A model generated the notes under the pieces. It searched no databases. It saw nothing but the letters and a program-made list of their open reading frames with translations, and had not been told where the DNA came from. From positions 1-10,842 of the forward strand of contig CAIVQI010000119.1 of assembly GCA_903908015.1 (NCBI GenBank): a stretch of DNA of 10,842 nt, written 5' to 3'. Shown piece by piece: positions 7,697 to 10,842 of the stretch (position 1 is the first letter of the stretch; every line of letters begins with the position of its first letter). This stretch comes from an uncultured Bacteroidota bacterium (GTDB lineage Bacteria > Bacteroidota > Bacteroidia > UBA7662). The position numbers and the translations under genes are program-made.

Positions 7697-9490
7697 ATGA
7701 AGGCTCCTGCCTATTTTTGGCGGATGATGGTGAAAAACGGCCCATATTTCAGTTCACTTTTTGCTTTGGTATCGAATGGGGCTCATTGGCTCGACCGACA
7801 CGAGCATCGTCTTTTTTATGCTGCGCTGGGCATGCTTTTGTTGCCTGTTTGGGCCACGGAGGGATGGTATACCTTCGACGGGCCAGCGCATCTATACAAT
7901 GCCGAGGTTCTTGGTGAGTTGTTGTGGGGGAAGGAGCACCCTCTGCTGGATTATTTCTACCAGATCCGATGGCCCCCTTCGCCCAATCTTCTCTTTTATG
8001 TATTTGCCGCGCCCCTTTCTCGGGTGCTTGACATAGGCTGGGTCGATAAGCTTTGGGCGACCTTGCATATTTTGGTATTTGGCATTGGGTTTAGATTTTT
8101 TCTGCTGACGATTTCGGGAAAGAGATGCAAGTTGCCGTTGGAGGCGGGGTGCGGGTTGGCGACGGGGTGCGGGTTGGAGGCGGGGCGCGGGTTGGAGGCG
8201 GGGCGCGGGTTGGCGGCGGGGTGCGGGTTGGCGACGAATCAGTTGGCCGCCTGGGCTTCGTGGGTGGGCTTATACGGGGCATTTCATCAACATTTTTTCC
8301 TGGGTCAGTATAACTTCGCCATGGCTATTGGTCTGTTGTGGTGGACCCTGGGTTATGCATGGCGATGGATTTCGGTTCAACAGCCGATTAATTGGTCACT
8401 ACTGCGTCTGGGCGGCCTCCTTACCCTGCTTGGGATGAGTCACCTCGTTGGGTTTGCGTCGGCAGGGATTTCACTCGGTATGATGCTGATTTGGCTGAAA
8501 GGCCGTCAACCAAGGCAGTTTTTGACAAGGATTCTTTGTCTCTTGGTTGCTTCATTTCCCTCATTACTCATCAACATTTATTATTTGTGGCACAGCAGCG
8601 GCACGGGTATTACCAGGTACATCGGTCGTTTTGACCTCATTTATCAGTGGATCCGACTGGAGGCACTAACCTCGTTCAACCCGCCTGTGGAGTGGCGGGC
8701 CATGTCCGGACTGTTTCTGTTGGGTGTACTGGTCTTCCCGATGGCTTTGTTGGCTTACGCTCAAGTGCAGCGCAAGTCGAACGGATCTCAACATCGACTT
8801 GGTGATGCTTGGGCCTATTTGCTTTTATGCGCTGGAATCTTCATGCTGATTTATTTAATTATGCCCGATGAAAGTCGTCATTCAGGCTATTTAAGCAGTC
8901 GACTCGCGCTCATCGGTCAATTGTACTATCTGGCAGGCGGCGCACTCCTACTGGGAGTCGCGCCAAGTTCGATTCGACGTTTTTCCCTTGTGCTCCTCGT
9001 GATTCTGCTGCCTTTTCGTGTGGCCTATTACTGGAGGGTTGAACGCAGTCTGGGCCGCGATTTATCGGAAATGAGGGCCACAACGGCACAAATCCCTACT
9101 GATCGCATCGTTCATCAGGTCAATTTAAGCACTAACTGGATGCATGAGCACCTGAGCATGTCTGTTTCTGGCCGGGGGATCATCCATCTGAAAAACTACG
9201 AAGCCTATCTCGACTACTTTCCACTAGGCTGGCGAAGTGTATCGATCCAACCTTGGATGACCCATGCTCGTTTTTGGAGTCATTGGCCACCCTGTCCGGA
9301 CAGCGCTGTATTGGCCCAACTTTCTGTTGCTTTAAAACCCGACTACTTGATCGTTTGGGATGATCGTTCCTTGAAGGAAACAACTGAGTTGGGTTGCCGC
9401 AATATACTTGATGCATGGCTTTTCACAAATTACCACAAACTTCATGCTTCAGAATCGGAACGTTGTAGTGTTTGGAAAAGAAAACAATGA
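7697..9490 (+). CDS. Polytopic membrane protein resembling GT-C glycosyltransferases, with internal hexapeptide repeats
   Basis: The protein has 597 residues from the ATG at 7697. In-frame TTG 7664 and ATG 7679 run into the pruA promoter, and ATG 7724 is an alternative. There are about ten hydrophobic segments, near 38-53, 97-110, 118-139, 185-220, 236-266, 276-297, 335-355, 371-389, 403-420 and 429-445. A hydrophilic C-terminal domain follows (about 446-597). After the first segment comes FDGPAHLYNAEVL (60-72), where an Asp in the first external loop is the usual GT-C catalytic position. The tail has NYEAYLDYFPLGW (500-512) and LKPDYLIVWDD (546-556), reminiscent of PMT/GT39-like proteins that use polyprenyl-phosphate sugars. 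Glycosyl transfer is thus inferred, not shown. Residues 148-180 are LxxGxG repeats in a loop, a likely lineage-specific expansion. The nearby methyltransferase and OmpA-like genes fit an envelope setting but are on the other strand. Confidence 0.7.
   Translation: MKAPAYFWRMMVKNGPYFSSLFALVSNGAHWLDRHEHRLFYAALGMLLLPVWATEGWYTFDGPAHLYNAEVLGELLWGKEHPLLDYFYQIRWPPSPNLLFYVFAAPLSRVLDIGWVDKLWATLHILVFGIGFRFFLLTISGKRCKLPLEAGCGLATGCGLEAGRGLEAGRGLAAGCGLATNQLAAWASWVGLYGAFHQHFFLGQYNFAMAIGLLWWTLGYAWRWISVQQPINWSLLRLGGLLTLLGMSHLVGFASAGISLGMMLIWLKGRQPRQFLTRILCLLVASFPSLLINIYYLWHSSGTGITRYIGRFDLIYQWIRLEALTSFNPPVEWRAMSGLFLLGVLVFPMALLAYAQVQRKSNGSQHRLGDAWAYLLLCAGIFMLIYLIMPDESRHSGYLSSRLALIGQLYYLAGGALLLGVAPSSIRRFSLVLLVILLPFRVAYYWRVERSLGRDLSEMRATTAQIPTDRIVHQVNLSTNWMHEHLSMSVSGRGIIHLKNYEAYLDYFPLGWRSVSIQPWMTHARFWSHWPPCPDSAVLAQLSVALKPDYLIVWDDRSLKETTELGCRNILDAWLFTNYHKLHASESERCSVWKRKQ
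8138..8236 (+). repeat. In-frame 18-bp GC-rich minisatellite, five and a half copies
   Basis: Full units start at 8138, 8156, 8174, 8192 and 8210, and a half unit covers 8228-8236. The unit is TTGGAGGCGGGGCGCGGG with limited variation: GAG/GCG at codon 2, GCG/ACG at codon 3 and TGC/CGC at codon 5. Units 3 and 4 are identical. It encodes LEAGCG, LATGCG, LEAGRG, LEAGRG, LAAGCG and LAT. The 18-bp period keeps the reading frame whatever the copy number. Each unit has one GGGG and one GGG run, so the coding strand has ten G-tracts separated by 3- and 8-base loops. The block is far more GC-rich than the surrounding gene. Confidence 0.95.
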
Positions 9491-9525
9491 AGCGGGTGAC
9501 CTTCCTCATTTCTTGCGCATCGCAC

Positions 9526-10314
9526 TCAATCAGGCTTACGGGCGCTGACCAGTAGATTAGGGGTGCGCACGACTCCCCGACTACTACGGGCAGTTGCGAA
9601 TAACTCCAATCGCCAACGGATCGATAGGACATGGTAAACACATCGTCGAATAACCTCCTTCCACCATGGGCTGGTTCGCATGAGGGAAGGATGAACGTCT
9701 ACCTTCACGAATCCGATTGAACCCAACAACTGTCGAATAGAGGTGGCGTTGAGCAGTGTTTCATGGGTGTAATCGCCTGATGCATAAATATGAGGCCAAG
9801 GGGAATCCATATTGGGCGTTCTAAGGTATAGCCTCCCATTTGGCTTGAGGGCCTTCAGGATCATGAGCATGAAATCCACAAGTTCCGATTTGGTCAAATG
9901 CTCCACGAGATCCATACAAAACACAGCGTCGAACTGGCCTGACTTATCATCCAAAAACATCATCGCGTCGGCTTTTTCCACCTCCACTATTCCCGATTGC
10001 CTGGCAATTTGGACTTGCTCCTCGCTAAGGTCGATTCCATAAGTATGCTTAAATTCCAATTGTTTCAGCGCCCGAATAAAACTCCCGTTGCCACATCCAA
10101 CATCCAAAATATTGGCTTCACGCGGCAGATTCTTCAAAAATGGTTCCCACTCGAGCTGAAAATGATGCGCCTCGGCCAGTTGCAACGCACGAGCGTCTAG
10201 TCCGCTGTGTTGGCTTGTATGCCGACTGTGATAGCGTTCGTACAACAAATCCCTGTAACCCATGGCCGAAAAATAATACGGAAGCTGCGAATTGGGATGA
10301 AATACTTTAATCAT
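9526..10314 (-). CDS. Class I SAM-dependent methyltransferase
   Basis: The 262-residue protein has a Rossmann-type methyltransferase core: motif I ILDVGCGNGSF (69-79), the SAM-ribose acidic residue in YGIDLSEEQ (Asp95, 92-100), ADAMMFLDD (115-123), FDAVFCMDLVEHL (128-140) and a post-motif strand LKPNGRLYLRTPN (156-168). This is the Methyltransf_11/23 type often found near polysaccharide and lipid genes. The substrate cannot be assigned. The N-terminal 65 residues, with YRDLLYERYHSRH (20-32), and the basic C terminus probably form the substrate side. The ATG at 10314 lies inside the end of the upstream OmpA-like gene, giving an 8-bp overlap, so the two are probably co-transcribed and translationally coupled. 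An alternative start at Met18 would remove the overlap. It converges on the GT-C-like gene, with 35 bp between the stops and no clear terminator. Confidence 0.88.
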   Translation of the reverse strand: MIKVFHPNSQLPYYFSAMGYRDLLYERYHSRHTSQHSGLDARALQLAEAHHFQLEWEPFLKNLPREANILDVGCGNGSFIRALKQLEFKHTYGIDLSEEQVQIARQSGIVEVEKADAMMFLDDKSGQFDAVFCMDLVEHLTKSELVDFMLMILKALKPNGRLYLRTPNMDSPWPHIYASGDYTHETLLNATSIRQLLGSIGFVKVDVHPSLMRTSPWWKEVIRRCVYHVLSIRWRLELFATARSSRGVVRTPNLLVSARKPD

Positions 10315-10842
10315 AATACAAACGAATTACAATCCTCCGGTTAATATCCTGCTTTTGTGGAAGGAGCTTTTGATGGGCATCACGGTCGTCTACCAAAGCG
10401 CGCGCATCACCAAATCCTGATGCCTTCAAATTTTCAGGCGCGAATCCAGATTCGATAAATAAGCGGACCACGCCCGATGCCCGCGCAACCGACAAATCCC
10501 AATTGTCGGCAAAACGAAAATTTTTTATCGGCGCACTATCTGTATGTCCCTCTACATCAACCTTAAAATCGACCGGGCTCATTTGTCGGACCTGACGGAT
10601 GATCCGCTCCACTATTCCCCGTCCACCTGGCAGGAGTTCGGTTCCTCCAGACGCATAAAGCGATGCGCCGTTGATCATGGTCCGAATTTCATATTTCTTT
10701 GCATCCAATAGCACCTTTTTGTCCTGAATTTCCTCATGCAATGCACGCTCAAGGCTAATTTTAAGGGTCTGGATGGGGAACGAAATGGGCTGCGCGGCAG
10801 AATCCAATGTACTGACGTCAGCAGAACTCATCATGGCATTGA
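10307..10842 (-). CDS. OmpA/MotB C-terminal-domain protein, 5'-truncated by window edge
   Basis: The reading frame is open to the edge: Asn and Ala codons precede the ATG at 10834, with no stop. The real start therefore probably lies outside the window, and the visible 177 or so residues are the C-terminal part. From Met 10834 the OmpA-like peptidoglycan-binding fold shows VDVEGHTDSAPI (92-103), NWDLSVARASGVVRLFIESG (111-130), LKASGFGDARALV (136-148) and the closing NRRIVIRL (165-172). The Asp and Arg in the LSxARA and NRR elements are those that hold the diaminopimelate of peptidoglycan in known structures. The segment before it (about 20-60) is predicted helical and charged. The spacing EGHTDSAPI to NWDLS is closer to MotB-like than to short Pal-like members. 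A membrane anchor or TolR/MotB-like N terminus would be expected upstream but cannot be seen. It overlaps the methyltransferase gene by 8 bp. Confidence 0.85.
   Translation of the reverse strand, partial: NAMMSSADVSTLDSAAQPISFPIQTLKISLERALHEEIQDKKVLLDAKKYEIRTMINGASLYASGGTELLPGGRGIVERIIRQVRQMSPVDFKVDVEGHTDSAPIKNFRFADNWDLSVARASGVVRLFIESGFAPENLKASGFGDARALVDDRDAHQKLLPQKQDINRRIVIRLYYD

Noticed and set aside
8091..8282. Minus-strand Pro/Thr-rich repeat protein
   Set aside because: It is the reverse reading of the 18-bp minisatellite; GC-rich repeats lack stops in several frames, and the plus frame is the one continuous with membrane segments.

Overview
The window looks like a chromosomal segment of a member of the Bacteroidota with a base composition near 50% GC. 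The reasons are the character of the proteins (a full three-domain DNA polymerase I, a stand-alone P5C dehydrogenase, a secreted TlpA-type thioredoxin, and an outer-membrane protein of a type common in that phylum), the lack of strong Shine-Dalgarno sequences before most starts, and a TAnnTTTG-type -7 promoter element (TATCTTTG) upstream of pruA. Nothing indicates a plasmid, phage or transposon.

Layout. Bases 1-1171 (+) hold the C-terminal three quarters of a ComM/YifB-type AAA+ ATPase whose start lies outside the window. It converges on polA (1296-4178, -). The gap between them is largely filled by four perfectly phased copies of a 20-bp repeat, and the last copy contains the polA stop codon. 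Further along the minus strand come a secreted TlpA-like thioredoxin (4271-4807), an outer-membrane beta-barrel protein with a small N-terminal domain (4953-5918) and L-glutamate gamma-semialdehyde dehydrogenase, pruA (6022-7644). The gaps between these minus-strand genes are 92-145 bp, so they may not form one operon.

A divergent gene (7697-9490, +) encodes a polytopic membrane protein that resembles GT-C glycosyltransferases. It carries an in-frame 18-bp GC-rich minisatellite that encodes a Leu-x-x-Gly-x-Gly hexapeptide repeat. It converges on a two-gene minus-strand unit, an OmpA/MotB-type peptidoglycan-binding protein (10307-10842, cut by the window edge) followed by a class I SAM methyltransferase (9526-10314). 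These two overlap by 8 bp, which suggests translational coupling.

The genes are mostly housekeeping or envelope functions and do not add up to a recognisable new system. The unusual content is the tandem repeats: a 20-bp array between convergent genes, an 18-bp in-frame array inside a membrane-protein gene, and a 15-bp duplication in a gene leader. Three independent short tandem arrays in under 11 kb suggest a genome prone to minisatellite expansion.
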